This document shows positions 27,598-37,300 of a DNA stretch of 48,230 bases, one piece after another (position 1 is the first letter of the stretch; each line of letters starts with the position of its first letter). The DNA lies in assembly GCF_015207105.1 (NCBI RefSeq), contig NZ_JADEXO010000040.1, positions 1-48,230 of the forward strand, written 5' to 3'. Both the position numbers and the translations under genes were made by a program. The notes below the pieces were generated by a model that was not told the origin of the DNA, searched no databases, and saw nothing but the letters and a program-made list of their open reading frames with translations. The DNA comes from a cf. Phormidesmis sp. LEGE 11477. GTDB taxonomy: Bacteria > Cyanobacteriota > Cyanobacteriia > Phormidesmidales > Phormidesmidaceae.

Positions 27598-27967
27598 GGC
27601 CTTTCTTTGAAAAAAACGGCGAGGGTAAGCGCTAGCTTGAAACCCTAGATGAAACTTCTTGGCAAAACTTAAATGCGTAACTCAATACATCACTCGAAGG
27701 AAAATAAACATCATCCTGAATGGTGAGCCTCATATCAAAAGGATATGTAAAGTACTAAATGACTAAACGTTGTTCAACGGACGTTTCTTTACTTTGCTTA
27801 ACTCTATAGAATGGACTCTGGGTATTGAATCGGGGCTGTCTAAGGAGATATCGACGCAATAGAATTCTAACGCTCAAACCCAGATTTAAGGGGTGAAATC
27901 TAATACCTTTTTTGATGAATTCGATGAGCGATCACCATACCCCGATCACCAGATCTCAGTCTCCAAA
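27598..27967. promoter_or_regulatory. Promoter region of the oxidase operon
   Basis: This 370-bp gap separates the oxidase operon start from the murD stop; both genes read leftward, so it should hold the operon promoter and the end of nothing else. Two small dyads are visible: catatc-aaaag-gatatg (27731-27747) and cgttg-tt-caacg (27768-27779). They are candidate regulator sites about 135-180 bp before the start codon. No ORF is credible. Confidence 0.4.
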
Positions 27968-29368
27968 TTACAGCTCTCCAAGATACTTGGTACAGACCTG
28001 GCGAAAGTCATCGCCGCGCACTTCAAAGTTGGCATACTGATCAAAGCTAGCGCAGGCAGGCGAGAGTAAGACCGTTTTGATCGGTTGTTGTTTATTTGAC
28101 TCAGTACCCAGTTCGGTGCTCAGTTCGGTGCTCAGTTCGGTGCTGCGAGCAACGGCGCGATCGATCGTTTGAACAATCTCGTAGCTGTGATAATTAGAAT
28201 ATTCAAGCCTTTTGGCGAAGGGCTCAGCTGCGTCGCCCACTAGCAGAACGACAGCCGCTTTCTCTTTTATTCGCTCGATCCAGGTGGTGTCATCGCCGTC
28301 CTTTTGAGCGCCGCCCGCAATCAAGATGGTGGGGCCGACGACCGATCGCAGGCCGACTTCAGCTGCGTCATAGTTGGTGGCTTTGCTATCGTTGATAAAA
28401 TCTACGCCGCGCCAGGTGCAGATATGCTCTAAACGATGCGAAACGCCCGGAAAGCTAGCCACCCCTAGCGCGATCGCACTTCGATCAATTCCAGCTAGCC
28501 GCGCCGCCGAAACCGCTATCAGCAAGTTTTGCTGATTGTGTGCGCCGACCATCCGTAGCGCCTTAGTCTCGACGATCTGTTCCTCTTTGTACATCACCCA
28601 GCCGTCTTCTATATAGGTATCAACCGCGATCGGTGATAGCGCATCTTTGCCGTCAATACTGGTCCAGTGATGCCGAGTAGAGATATGCTCTTTGGCGTTG
28701 CGCTGGAGCGTTAAATCGTCGCCATTGATGATGACAGATTGCGATCGCGCCAGTAGCGAAGCCTTAATGCGGTAGTAATTCTCAACGGTCTTGTGACGGC
28801 TGAGATGATCGGGTGTGAAGGTCGTCCAGACGCCAATGGTCGGTGCGAGAGAAGCCGATGCCTCGATTTGATAGCTGCTGAGTTCTGCAATTACCCAGTC
28901 GGGCGCGGTTGTCAGCGCTAGCTCGCAGGCTGCGTAGCCAATATTGCCGCAGGCAGGTGCATTCAATCCAGCCGCCTTGAAAATGGCGGCAACTAGAGCG
29001 GTCGTGGTGGTCTTGCCATTGGTGCCAGTGATCCCTACCCAAGGGCGATCGCGCAAAGCTCGCCAGGCCAGCTCCATTTCGCCAATGGTCTCAATTCCTA
29101 GATCGCGGGCTGTCACCAGGGCGGGCGCATCCCAAGGCACGCCAGGACTGACGACTAAAAGATCGAGGCCACTATCTTTGGCAACTTGGGGATCAAAAGC
29201 ATGGTTGAGCTTGACAGTAATGCCTTCATCTTTTAGCCGCTGGGCATCGGATTGATGCCGTTGCGCTGCGCCGCGATCGCTTAGGGTGACAGCGTAGCCT
29301 TGGCGGGCCAGCACCCGAGCGGCGGCGATTCCAGAACGGCCAAGGCCGATGACGTGAGCGGTTTTCAT
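27968..29368 (-). CDS. murD: UDP-N-acetylmuramoylalanine--D-glutamate ligase
   Basis: A 466-aa Mur ligase that adds D-glutamate to UDP-MurNAc-L-Ala in the cytoplasm during peptidoglycan synthesis. The N-terminal Rossmann-like domain begins [15 protein letters not shown]; the ATP loop is GTNGKTTTT (115-123); the central domain holds [12 protein letters not shown] and FTPDHLSRH; the C-terminal domain holds [18 protein letters not shown] and [13 protein letters not shown]. All are standard MurD motifs. A low-complexity insert [12 protein letters not shown] (residues 409-420) sits in the C-terminal domain and is coded by a 12-bp tandem repeat. Length is otherwise normal. Confidence 0.96.
   Translation of the reverse strand: MKTAHVIGLGRSGIAAARVLARQGYAVTLSDRGAAQRHQSDAQRLKDEGITVKLNHAFDPQVAKDSGLDLLVVSPGVPWDAPALVTARDLGIETIGEMELAWRALRDRPWVGITGTNGKTTTTALVAAIFKAAGLNAPACGNIGYAACELALTTAPDWVIAELSSYQIEASASLAPTIGVWTTFTPDHLSRHKTVENYYRIKASLLARSQSVIINGDDLTLQRNAKEHISTRHHWTSIDGKDALSPIAVDTYIEDGWVMYKEEQIVETKALRMVGAHNQQNLLIAVSAARLAGIDRSAIALGVASFPGVSHRLEHICTWRGVDFINDSKATNYDAAEVGLRSVVGPTILIAGGAQKDGDDTTWIERIKEKAAVVLLVGDAAEPFAKRLEYSNYHSYEIVQTIDRAVARSTELSTELSTELGTESNKQQPIKTVLLSPACASFDQYANFEVRGDDFRQVCTKYLGEL
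28109..28144. repeat. Three exact 12-bp tandem repeats inside murD
   Basis: The unit cagttcggtgct occurs three times without change and encodes Ser-Thr-Glu-Leu on the minus strand. The unit length is a multiple of three, so copy-number change would keep murD in frame. The insert lies in a surface-type loop of the C-terminal domain before [11 protein letters not shown]. Confidence 0.9.
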
Positions 29369-29441
29369 GGTTGAGAACGGTGGGTTTAGTGTCTAACGCC
29401 TGCGGCGACGCTTCGCGTTGGCTCTGCCTCGCCCTTGGCGT

Positions 29442-29515
29442 TACGACTCCGCTCATCTGGCGGGATAGATCGACTAGCAGGATAAATCGACAACCGAGCC
29501 CCGAGCGGAGTCGTA
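29442..29515. repeat. 13-bp perfect inverted repeat between glyS and murD
   Basis: Arms tacgactccgctc (29442-29454) and gagcggagtcgta (29503-29515) flank a 48-bp spacer that itself contains two near-copies of ggata-atcgac (about 29463-29491). A GC-rich stretch (29396-29440) adjoins the left arm. It looks like a dispersed cyanobacterial palindromic element sitting between two housekeeping genes; it may also act as a transcript-end or processing hairpin after glyS. Confidence 0.6.
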
Positions 29516-29558
29516 GAGCTGTGCTCTTCTCGAAGAGTAGGGCGGCTATACAGTCCAG

Positions 29559-31706
29559 CTAGCTTTTCACAATCTCTCCAAAGTCAGCTAGCACCCTTGC
29601 ATGGTTGCGTAAAAGGCCCAGCAGGTTGAGTCGATTTTGTCGAACCGCCGCCGCTTCGGCCATGACCATGACGCTATTTTCACCGTCGAAAAAGTCGGCA
29701 ACGGTAGGGGCACTTTGCTCTAGCCCGGCGACGAGCTTACTGTAGTCGCGCTCAGCCTGCGCCGCTTGGGTCTGCGGCAAAAGCGTTTGCAAACTGTCAT
29801 AGAAAGCCTGCTCAGAAGGCTGCTCGAAAAGATCGGGATTAACGACTCCTGCTGGGTCGAGGACATCGGTGCCTAAATCTCCTTTGACGGCCAGTTTAGC
29901 GGCGCGGTTGACGGTTTCATACAGGGTGGCTAGGCGAGTGTCGTTGCGAATAGACTGGAGGAAAATGGCGCGATCACGTACATCTAGCAGATCGCTGAGC
30001 GCGCGTAGTTGATAGGCCGTATCTTGCCCAAAAACTGCATTCACCAAGTCATAGTCAATCTCTAGATGATCTTGCAGCAGCGTTCGTACCCGCTGGTCAA
30101 AGAAATCTGTGAGCAAAGCCAGTAGCTCATCGGCATTAACGCCATCACGCGAGGCGGCAAAGTCTTCTACAACCTGGGCCAAAACGGGCCTTAGCTGCAG
30201 TGGCAGGCCAGCATCCCAGACAATATTAATAATGGCATTGGCCGCCCGGCGCAGGGCAAACGGATCGCTAGAGCCTTTTGGCAGCTTGCCAATGCTAAAG
30301 ATACTGACTAGCGTATCGAGCCGATCGGCAATACCGACGACCTGGCCAATCAGCGTCTGAGGCAAGCTGTCCCCAGCGCCTTTCGGTAAATAGTGCTCGT
30401 AGATAGCATCGGCAACGGCTGTAGGCTCGCCGCTATTAGCCGCATATTTTTGGCCGATATAGCCCTGCAGTTCAGGAAATTCCCCCACCATCTGAGTGAC
30501 CAGATCGGCCTTACAAAGCTGAGCGGCGCGAAGAGCCTGCTGCTTTTGCTCGGCGCTCAGACCCAGCTGATCACTCAGCAGTCCGGCAACTTTTTCAATG
30601 CGGCTCACTTTCTCTCTGACTGAACCGAGCTGAGCTTCAAACGTAACGGCTTCAAGCTGAGGCAGGTAGTCGGCTAGCGGCTGCTTTCGATCGGCGTCGA
30701 AGAAAAACTTACCATCGGCAAGACGGGCCCGAATGACGCGCTCATTGCCCTGCGTGATGAGATCGGACTTGGCAGGATCGCCGTTAGACACCGTAATAAA
30801 ATAGGGCAGCAGCTCGTCAGCCTCGGCTGAGGGCCGAACCGGGAAATAGCGCTGGTGGCTTTCCATCTCAGTGATTGTGACCTTAGAGGGCAGGGCTAAG
30901 AACTCCTCGTCAAATTTACCCACGATGGCAGTCGGCCATTCAACCAGATCGACAACTTCGGCCAGCAAATCTTGATCAATGACGGCGTGTCCATCGACCG
31001 TCTTAGCAACTGCGGCTACCTGGTCTAGAATCGTCTTTTTTCGTTCGGCAGGATCGACGGTGACATAGGCACTTTTGAGCGCACTGACATAATCTTGAGC
31101 GTTATCTAAACGGACATCTTTTGGATGTAGAACGCGGTGACCAGCCGTAACGCGATCGCTCACACACACCTCCGATCCATTTTCTAAAGTCACTGGCACC
31201 AGCCGGTCGTCTAGCAGCGTCACCAGAGAACGAATCGGACGGGGAAAGCGCAGATCGCCATCGCCCCAGCGCATAAACCGATTGCCTTCTAGCCCTAAGA
31301 TCCACGCAGGCACCTGCTCTTGCAGCAGCTCAGCCGTCTCACGACCGGGAATCGTCTGCCGCACAAAGACGAATTCTCCTTTGTCTGTATCGCGAACTTC
31401 TAGCTGATCAACGCTGACGCCTTTAGAGGCGGCGAAGCCCGTTGCTGCTTTGGTGGGGTTACCGTCTTTGTAGGCTGCTTTTGCCGGGGGGCCTTTGGCT
31501 TCTTCTACCCGGTCTGGCTGACGCTCTGGCAAGCCATTGATCACTACCGCTAGGCGGCGAGGGGTGCCGTAAAATTCAATGCGCTCACTCTCTAAAGACT
31601 GCTCTTTTAAATCAGCCGGGATTTTGCCTTTCCACTGGGCGATCGCCTCGCTGACAAAACTGGCCGGAAGTTCTTCGGTGCCGACTTCTAATAAGAAAGT
31701 TGCCAT
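29559..31706 (-). CDS. glyS: Glycyl-tRNA synthetase beta subunit
   Basis: A 715-aa beta subunit of the two-subunit bacterial glycyl-tRNA synthetase. The start ATG at 31706 gives [17 protein letters not shown], the universal GlyS opening; a further-upstream in-frame start would add 11 unlikely residues. Typical segments follow: [50 protein letters not shown], and [11 protein letters not shown] with [11 protein letters not shown]. The C-terminal tRNA-binding helices end in [15 protein letters not shown]. It needs the alpha subunit GlyQ, not in this window, to charge tRNA-Gly. No frame problem is seen. Confidence 0.96.
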   Translation of the reverse strand: MATFLLEVGTEELPASFVSEAIAQWKGKIPADLKEQSLESERIEFYGTPRRLAVVINGLPERQPDRVEEAKGPPAKAAYKDGNPTKAATGFAASKGVSVDQLEVRDTDKGEFVFVRQTIPGRETAELLQEQVPAWILGLEGNRFMRWGDGDLRFPRPIRSLVTLLDDRLVPVTLENGSEVCVSDRVTAGHRVLHPKDVRLDNAQDYVSALKSAYVTVDPAERKKTILDQVAAVAKTVDGHAVIDQDLLAEVVDLVEWPTAIVGKFDEEFLALPSKVTITEMESHQRYFPVRPSAEADELLPYFITVSNGDPAKSDLITQGNERVIRARLADGKFFFDADRKQPLADYLPQLEAVTFEAQLGSVREKVSRIEKVAGLLSDQLGLSAEQKQQALRAAQLCKADLVTQMVGEFPELQGYIGQKYAANSGEPTAVADAIYEHYLPKGAGDSLPQTLIGQVVGIADRLDTLVSIFSIGKLPKGSSDPFALRRAANAIINIVWDAGLPLQLRPVLAQVVEDFAASRDGVNADELLALLTDFFDQRVRTLLQDHLEIDYDLVNAVFGQDTAYQLRALSDLLDVRDRAIFLQSIRNDTRLATLYETVNRAAKLAVKGDLGTDVLDPAGVVNPDLFEQPSEQAFYDSLQTLLPQTQAAQAERDYSKLVAGLEQSAPTVADFFDGENSVMVMAEAAAVRQNRLNLLGLLRNHARVLADFGEIVKS

Positions 31707-31925
31707 GAGCATGCACAAGCGGTGGGAAAGCGTTTTCATTATTGCAGAAGGTTGAGGCTACGACTACGCTCAGCTAATAGGAAGATCGATTGCCCGTTCT
31801 TCATCTTTCTCTAGGTAGAGCCACTAACTAGATCTAAGTCGCAGGCGGGAACAGGGCGAAAAGAACAGTTAATCGCTACACTGACCAATGTAAATAACGT
31901 GTCAGTCTCTTTAACTATCAGCGCT

Positions 31926-32333
31926 ATGTCTGTCTATGTCGTTCTGTTCAATGCACGTACCGAAAATGAAGGAATTCACTCTTTGGAGATGGAAGGACGC
32001 CAGCTAGTACTGATGTTTGAAGTAGAAGACGATGCCACTCGCTTTGCAGTGATGCTAGAGGCGCAGGATTTTCCTACCGCCTCAGTAGAAGCTTTTGACC
32101 CAGAAGAAATTGAAGAGTTCTGTGAAAGTGCAGGCTATGAGGCAGTACTAGTAGAAGATGGCACGCTGTTGATGCCGCCAGAAAAGGCGGTAGAAGAAAC
32201 CACTTGGAACCCAGATGCCGATCCGAATGAGATTGCTCGTCTCAAGCTAGAAGAAACCGCAAAGGGCAGCTTTCAAGATGCTTCGTCAGATGAAATGGAT
32301 CAGATTCGAGCTCAGCTAGAGAAGCTGCTATAG
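31926..32333 (+). CDS. DUF3110 domain protein
   Basis: A 135-aa protein from the ATG at 31926 (MSVYVVLFNARTENEGIHSL), the usual family start; a GTG at 31899 would add nine residues. The first 85 residues match DUF3110, a small alpha/beta domain restricted to cyanobacteria and plastids: LEMEGRQLVLMFEVEDDATRF, AVMLEAQDFPTASVEAFDPEEIEEFCE, and AVLVEDGTLLMPPE. An acidic tail (NPDADPNEIARLKLEE) completes it. The protein is very acidic and cytosolic. Function is unknown. Confidence 0.88.
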   Translation: MSVYVVLFNARTENEGIHSLEMEGRQLVLMFEVEDDATRFAVMLEAQDFPTASVEAFDPEEIEEFCESAGYEAVLVEDGTLLMPPEKAVEETTWNPDADPNEIARLKLEETAKGSFQDASSDEMDQIRAQLEKLL

Positions 32334-32421
32334 GTGAACTGCTACAGGCGAACTGCTATCGAGCCAACCGCTATGAAATCAAGGATCAAGGATCAAACAA
32401 GATGTACAGTTAGTTTCCGAG

Positions 32422-32505
32422 CCCTCATCCCCAACCCTTCTCCCGGAGGAGAGAAGGGGGCCAGATCTAGCCCCCTCGCCCTTTGGGAGAGGGTTGGGGT
32501 GAGGG
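32422..32505. repeat. REP-like palindromic element (MITE-like)
   Basis: Outer arms read ccctcatccccaacccttct... (32422-32444) and gggagagggttggggtgagg... (32485-32505), nearly perfect complements. An inner dyad gggggccagatctagccccc occupies 32456-32475. This palindrome (variants of CCTCACCCCAACCCTCTCCC) is a widespread dispersed bacterial repeat that I recognise. It lies between the DUF3110 gene and murQ and probably folds as a strong hairpin in RNA. Short direct repeats of gaactgctac/gaactgctat flank its left side (32335-32360). Confidence 0.8.
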
Positions 32506-32573
32506 TGATAAGAAGCGGTAGCTTGGACGAATTATTTAATCCTCGATCCTAAACCGCTATAAATGAACCGCTG

Positions 32574-33503
32574 GTGAGTGATATGAAAGATCGTGGCCAT
32601 CTGCTGACCGAACAGAACAATCCCAATAGCCAGAATTTGGATCAGCTCTCCGCTTTAGAGATGGTGGATGTGTTCAACCAAGAAGATCAAAAGACGGTGG
32701 ACGCGATCGCCCACGCTAGAACCCACTTGGCCCAAGCGATCAACCTCGCCGCCGCATCCATGCGAGAAGGTGGCAGACTCTTCTACATTGGCGCAGGTAC
32801 CAGCGGCAGACTCGGGGTGCTCGACGCAGCAGAATGTCCTCCCACCTTTTGTACGCCGCCTGAGCTAGTGCAGGGCATCATTGCTGGTGGGGCAGCGGCG
32901 CTGCTGCGTAGCTCTGAAGCTTTAGAAGACGAAGCAGAATCCGGCGCTAAAACCGTGATCGATCACCGAATCACCAAGCGCGATGTGGTGGTTGGAATCA
33001 CCGCTGGCGGGACAACGCCCTACGTACAAGGCGCTTTGAAAGCGGCCAGGCAGTGCGGAGCCAGCACCATCTTTATCGCCTGTGTCCCAGCCGAGCAAGT
33101 GCCCGTAGAGGCAGACGTCGATATTCGCCTGATTGTGGGGCCAGAGGTGCTAGCAGGCTCAACCCGGCTGAAGGCTGGAACCGTTACCAAGCTGGCGCTG
33201 AATATCCTATCGACCGGGGTGATGGTAAAGCTAGGGAAGGTGTATGGCAATCGCATGGTCGATGTGGCAGTGACCAATAGTAAATTGCGCGATCGCGCTA
33301 TTCGTATTCTGTGCGATCTCACTGAGCTAGATCGCAACCAGGCCAGCGATCTGCTAGATCAAAGCGATCTTCAGGTTAAGGTGGCGCTGGTAATGCACTT
33401 AGCCAATATAGAAAAAGAAAAAGCTATAGAGGCGCTAGCCGCCGCAGAGGGTAACTTGCGAGTAGCGCTAGATCAAGCCAGCAACTGGGCAACGGCCCGC
33501 TAA
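32574..33503 (+). CDS. murQ: N-acetylmuramic acid 6-phosphate etherase
   Basis: A 309-aa SIS-domain lyase that splits the lactyl ether of MurNAc-6-phosphate to GlcNAc-6-phosphate and D-lactate, a peptidoglycan recycling step. Seen: TEQNNPNSQNLDQL, the sugar-phosphate loop GAGTSGRLG (73-81), AAECPPTF with Glu87, SSEALEDEAESGA with Glu114, VVVGITAGGTTPYV, VLAGSTRLKAGTVTKLALN, and VYGNRMVDVAVTNSKLRDRA. Start is GTG at 32574; an ATG three codons later is equally possible. A C-terminal helical tail is standard. A promoter or processing site would lie next to the REP element. Confidence 0.95.
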   Translation: MSDMKDRGHLLTEQNNPNSQNLDQLSALEMVDVFNQEDQKTVDAIAHARTHLAQAINLAAASMREGGRLFYIGAGTSGRLGVLDAAECPPTFCTPPELVQGIIAGGAAALLRSSEALEDEAESGAKTVIDHRITKRDVVVGITAGGTTPYVQGALKAARQCGASTIFIACVPAEQVPVEADVDIRLIVGPEVLAGSTRLKAGTVTKLALNILSTGVMVKLGKVYGNRMVDVAVTNSKLRDRAIRILCDLTELDRNQASDLLDQSDLQVKVALVMHLANIEKEKAIEALAAAEGNLRVALDQASNWATAR

Positions 33504-33898
33504 CATATTTGGGTTAACGCGTCTTTCTGTAAACAGTCAGCTTCAAGGTTACCTAGACTACTTGTTTAGAGGGCGCAGCGAACTGTTAGTGATAGAAGCG
33601 AAACGCCAAGATTTGGACCACGGCATGACTCAACTAGTCGCCGAACTCATAGCGCTTGATAACTGGGGCGCTTGATAACTGGGAGCGAACGCCACAGCAG
33701 CCAACACTACTGGGCTCTGTCACCACAGGCAAGCTCTGGGAATTTGCTTTGTTAGATAGGACTAAACAGCATATTCATGTGGGTTTAGAGAGCTACCGTG
33801 TGCCTGAGGATGTTGATACTCTGATGAGAATTCTGGTTCAGGCAATCTTGGTAGGTACGAATCGTATAGATGAAGCCGCTGAGAAGACAGACAGATAG
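33504..33898 (+). pseudogene. Decayed gene broken by a 16-bp tandem duplication
   Basis: Two frames together read like one cyanobacterial protein of a type I have seen before (function unknown). Frame one, from 33505, gives GYLDYLFRGRSELLVIEAK-type sequence up to LIALDNWGA-stop. The second frame continues with QPTLLGSVTTGKLWEFALLD, ESYRVPEDVDTLMRILVQ and a stop at 33898. The unit gcgcttgataactggg stands twice in a row (33652-33667 and 33668-33683). Removing one copy joins the frames exactly as IALDNWERTPQQPTLL. The 5' end has no start codon and is missing, so the copy was already truncated or is doubly dead. It lies directly after murQ. Confidence 0.8.
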
Positions 33899-33908
33899 AT
33901 AGATAGAC
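33885..33908. repeat. Tetranucleotide microsatellite
   Basis: Six units of agac or agat in a row (agac, agac, agat, agat, agat, agac) overlap the stop of the pseudogene. Such runs are rare in cyanobacterial DNA and prone to slippage. Confidence 0.8.
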
Positions 33909-34001
33909 GGGACGGTGCTCGAACGCATACCTCTAATGTCAAAAAACTGTTAGAGAACGTTTCCGCACCGCCATATTTAAGCAGCTAATAGCGGCACTAG
34001 A

Positions 34002-34196
34002 CTAGCCCTCGCCGCCTTCGCCGCCTTCACCGCCCTCGCCGCCTTCGATTTCCTCGGTGGGTTCAACTTCCTCAGTAGGCTCAGTCTCAATGACCTCGAC
34101 GTCTTCACCGCCCTCGGGCGTACAGCCAACCGCTGTTAGAGAAGCGACTAGACCTAGAGAGAGAAAAAGCTCTACGGGTTTCATTTTTTTAGCCAT
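34002..34196 (-). CDS. Tiny acidic lipoprotein with Gly-Glu repeats
   Basis: A 64-aa protein. A lysine-rich start (MAKKMKPVE) and hydrophobic LFLSLGLVASLTAVG lead to Cys25, a plausible lipobox although the -3 residue is Ala. The mature 40 residues are almost entirely acidic: TEPTEEVEPTEE, then a GGE repeat to the end, encoded by imperfect 9-bp repeats of gccgccttc type (34008-34048). A good GGAG ribosome site sits 5 bp before the ATG. It lies 112 bp downstream of the large Kelch-protein gene on the same strand and may be cotranscribed. I know no function; a small anionic membrane-tethered peptide could bind cations or a partner. Confidence 0.65.
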   Translation of the reverse strand: MAKKMKPVELFLSLGLVASLTAVGCTPEGGEDVEVIETEPTEEVEPTEEIEGGEGGEGGEGGEG

Positions 34197-34308
34197 GGTG
34201 CTCCAAAAAATATACTAGGTTAAGAGTAATATCCTATAGCTAATGAAACTACATATCAATAGCAAGCGTGTCCTAGCTTTAGCACACTGATGCTGGTAAA
34301 AAGAAAGC

Positions 34309-37300
34309 CTAAAAGTCGAACGCCTCTACCGCATTGGTGAAAGAACTGCCCGCTGTAGGCCCGCCACCTATCACGTAGGTGACATTGTCAATTGTCCCAA
34401 ACGCTGCACCATGACGGGCGGTTGAAAGCGGCGTTAGCGTTCTCCACTGGCCGGTTGAGGGGATGTATTCTTCGTGCGCTGAGAATGTGTTGCCGCCGCC
34501 TTCGCCGCCTGTGACCTGAATGCGATCGCCAATCAGACCTACCGCCATCGCTCGCCGCCCAACTGACATCGAACTCCCCGTTGTCCATAGATCGCTCGTC
34601 GGATCAAATATTTCAAGGCTAGTAAGCGTGTCATCGGCGTTTCTTGTTCGACCGCCAAAGACGTAGAGTAAATCGTCAATCACTGCGCTGCCAGCGTTAT
34701 CCCTAGCGGTTTGCAGAGATGGCCCAGCCGACCATGTACCCGTCACAGGATCGAAGATTTCCACAGTATCCACTGATGACCCGTTAGCCAATCCGCCAAT
34801 GACGTATATTTCACCGTCTATGACCTGAGCAGTGGCTCCTCCCCTTGCTGTTGGCATATCCGCTAGCGTCGTCCAGTCGCCCGTAGCAGGATCAAAGACT
34901 GTCGCATTACTCACTGCCCCCGAAAAAGGACTGGTCGATCCACCGAAGACATAAACTTTGCCGTCGAACGAGACTACAGAAGGATTCTCAACAGCTACGC
35001 CCGGTAGGTCTGGCCCGGTTGACCAAACATCATCGGTCGGATCGATCGGATCGCCAGGGCTGTATATGTAAAAGCTGTTCACATGTGAGGTAGAGGTTTT
35101 GCCCCCGACCATGTAAAGTTCGCTGTCGAGGGTGGTGCTGCCCGCATCTAGAATGCCAGCAGGCGCTGGTACGGCTGGCAGATCGGCTCGCCAGGTGCCC
35201 ACAGATTCTAAGACGCTGATCTGACCGCCGTTGAACTCACCCACAAAGATCGAGCCATCCGGCCCCATAGCAATAGGTAGTGGCTCTGTGAACCCGTCAA
35301 TGAATGATTCTATGGGAGATTCGTCCTCAAATCCAACAATCAGCGCAGCGGCAGAGTCTTCTACAATCAGCCCATCGTCAGATAGCTCAATTCGGGTGAT
35401 ATCATCACCTTTAGAAAAGTTGGTAATCAGCAAATCACCTTGCAATTGACCAAAGAAGTTATCTGCTGTGTATTCAATGATGCCGTTAGCAGATTTGTTG
35501 GTGCCTAGATCGATTATTGGTGGAATGTAGTCTGGATGACCCACTGGAATATTGTCAGCATTAAATCCTTGAAAGCTCCCGTCTTTGAAGACAACTTCGT
35601 CTCGGTAGGGGTTGGGATGGCCGTAATACCCACCTTCGACAATTCGATTGAGCGGATCTTTTTGTTTGCCAGGGTTATCTTCTGGCACTTGTCCAAAGAG
35701 GGTCGTAATCGAGCGATCGGCTGGATCGCCTAGTCGGGGCACAGGCGGTGTCGTGCCGGTCACGCCCAGACCATTGTCGGGCGCATAGAGACTACCGTTG
35801 GTATGAAAAACGCCGTCGTAGGTGTTGCGTAGACCAGATGCATAGACTTGAACTTCGGTAAAGGGACGGCCTAGCGCTTGAGCTTTACGCGCGTAGAATT
35901 CGTCGATGAATTCTCCTTCTAGCGCAGCGACATCACCATCGAAATCAGTAGGGTTGTTCTTCCACTGTGGAATATCGACGACGAGTGCGGCAGCAGACAG
36001 CGGCTGTTCAGCGAAATCGCCAAATTCGGTATCGGCAGTGTTGGGTGAGCCCGCCCCAGTATTGCCGCCTTGCCAGAGGTAGAGCTTGCCGTCTGGGCCA
36101 AAGTCGATATTGTTGGTGGCATGGTTGGCGATCGCCCGTGGAAGTCCTGTGATGATGTCTTCTTTTTCTGTAAATCCTGGCCCCGACAAACGAGAGATCT
36201 TACCCGAATTAAAGGCTCCATCTCTAACTGCGCCGTTTGAATGGGCTACCCACAATACGACATCTGTTGCCGTAGAATCCGGATCGATGGCCAGACCGAG
36301 CGTCAGGCGTCTGCCGTTCTCTTTTTCAGGAATGGTTTCAATCAGTTCTTCTGTGAACGTGCGATTGTCTGCATCGATGGTGTAGGCATATATCTCTCCG
36401 AAAAGCGTTGCTACATACAGACGCCCATCTGGCCCTGTAGCCATTGCCGTGGGCTTTTTGACGATGGGAATAGACCATCGATCGAACAGAGCTGTTTCTG
36501 CCGGATCGCCTGGGTCGCCTGGGTCGCCTGGATCACCTGGGTCGTCTGGGTCGCCATCAAGCGGCGTTTCAGTGATTGAAAAGTTTTCAAAACTAAATAC
36601 CTGCTCACTAGGGGCCTTGCGATCGCTAGCAAAAATACCGCCAAAACTGCGAGTGCCAATCTCTGGATTGAGGCCCGCTTGATCGAAGCTAAACCACTCA
36701 GGAGGCACCTCGGTAAACGTCGTGAGCGTCTCTGCGCCTGCGCCTGTGTTGTACCGAGCCGTGACCGTTTGAGCAGAAGGATCGATATCAATACTCAGAT
36801 CGAGCGACGTCAAATTATCAGGAATATCGATAAGTTTTTGCTGAGTAACCGCGCCATCTACTTCAAACCAAGCCTGTAACCTGTAATCTCCTGGCGATTT
36901 AGAAACAACAACTAGCTTAATGTAGTCATCTTCGCTACTGCCCACGCCGCCGTCTTCTGCCTGTCCAAACCAGAGCCCTGCCTGCGAAAACCCACCCGCC
37001 GCAGTCGGCAAATCCACCAAAGTCGTTTCTAGCCTCAGCTGCTCGCTGGGCACATTGAGACCGACGCCTAGCGCATTGTCCTGGCTGTTTTTTCCTCGAA
37101 CCTGTAGCCCTGAAGTTGTTGTAATCTTCAGCTTGCCATCTTCTACATTCAGATTGTCTGGTAGATAGCCCACCACGCCCGCAATCGGATTGGTATTACT
37201 CGGTTTAGAGGAGGGATCGACCATCGTGAAACCGAGTCCTTCGCCGTCTCTGTCAACCAGCCCGCCATCTGCCCCTTCAAAACTGAAGTTAAAATCGCCT

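Noticed and set aside
32334-32552. 72-codon plus-strand ORF between the DUF3110 gene and murQ
   Set aside because: Its core (PNPSPGGEKGARSS, LALWERVGVRV) is the translation of the REP-like palindrome, a common spurious call.
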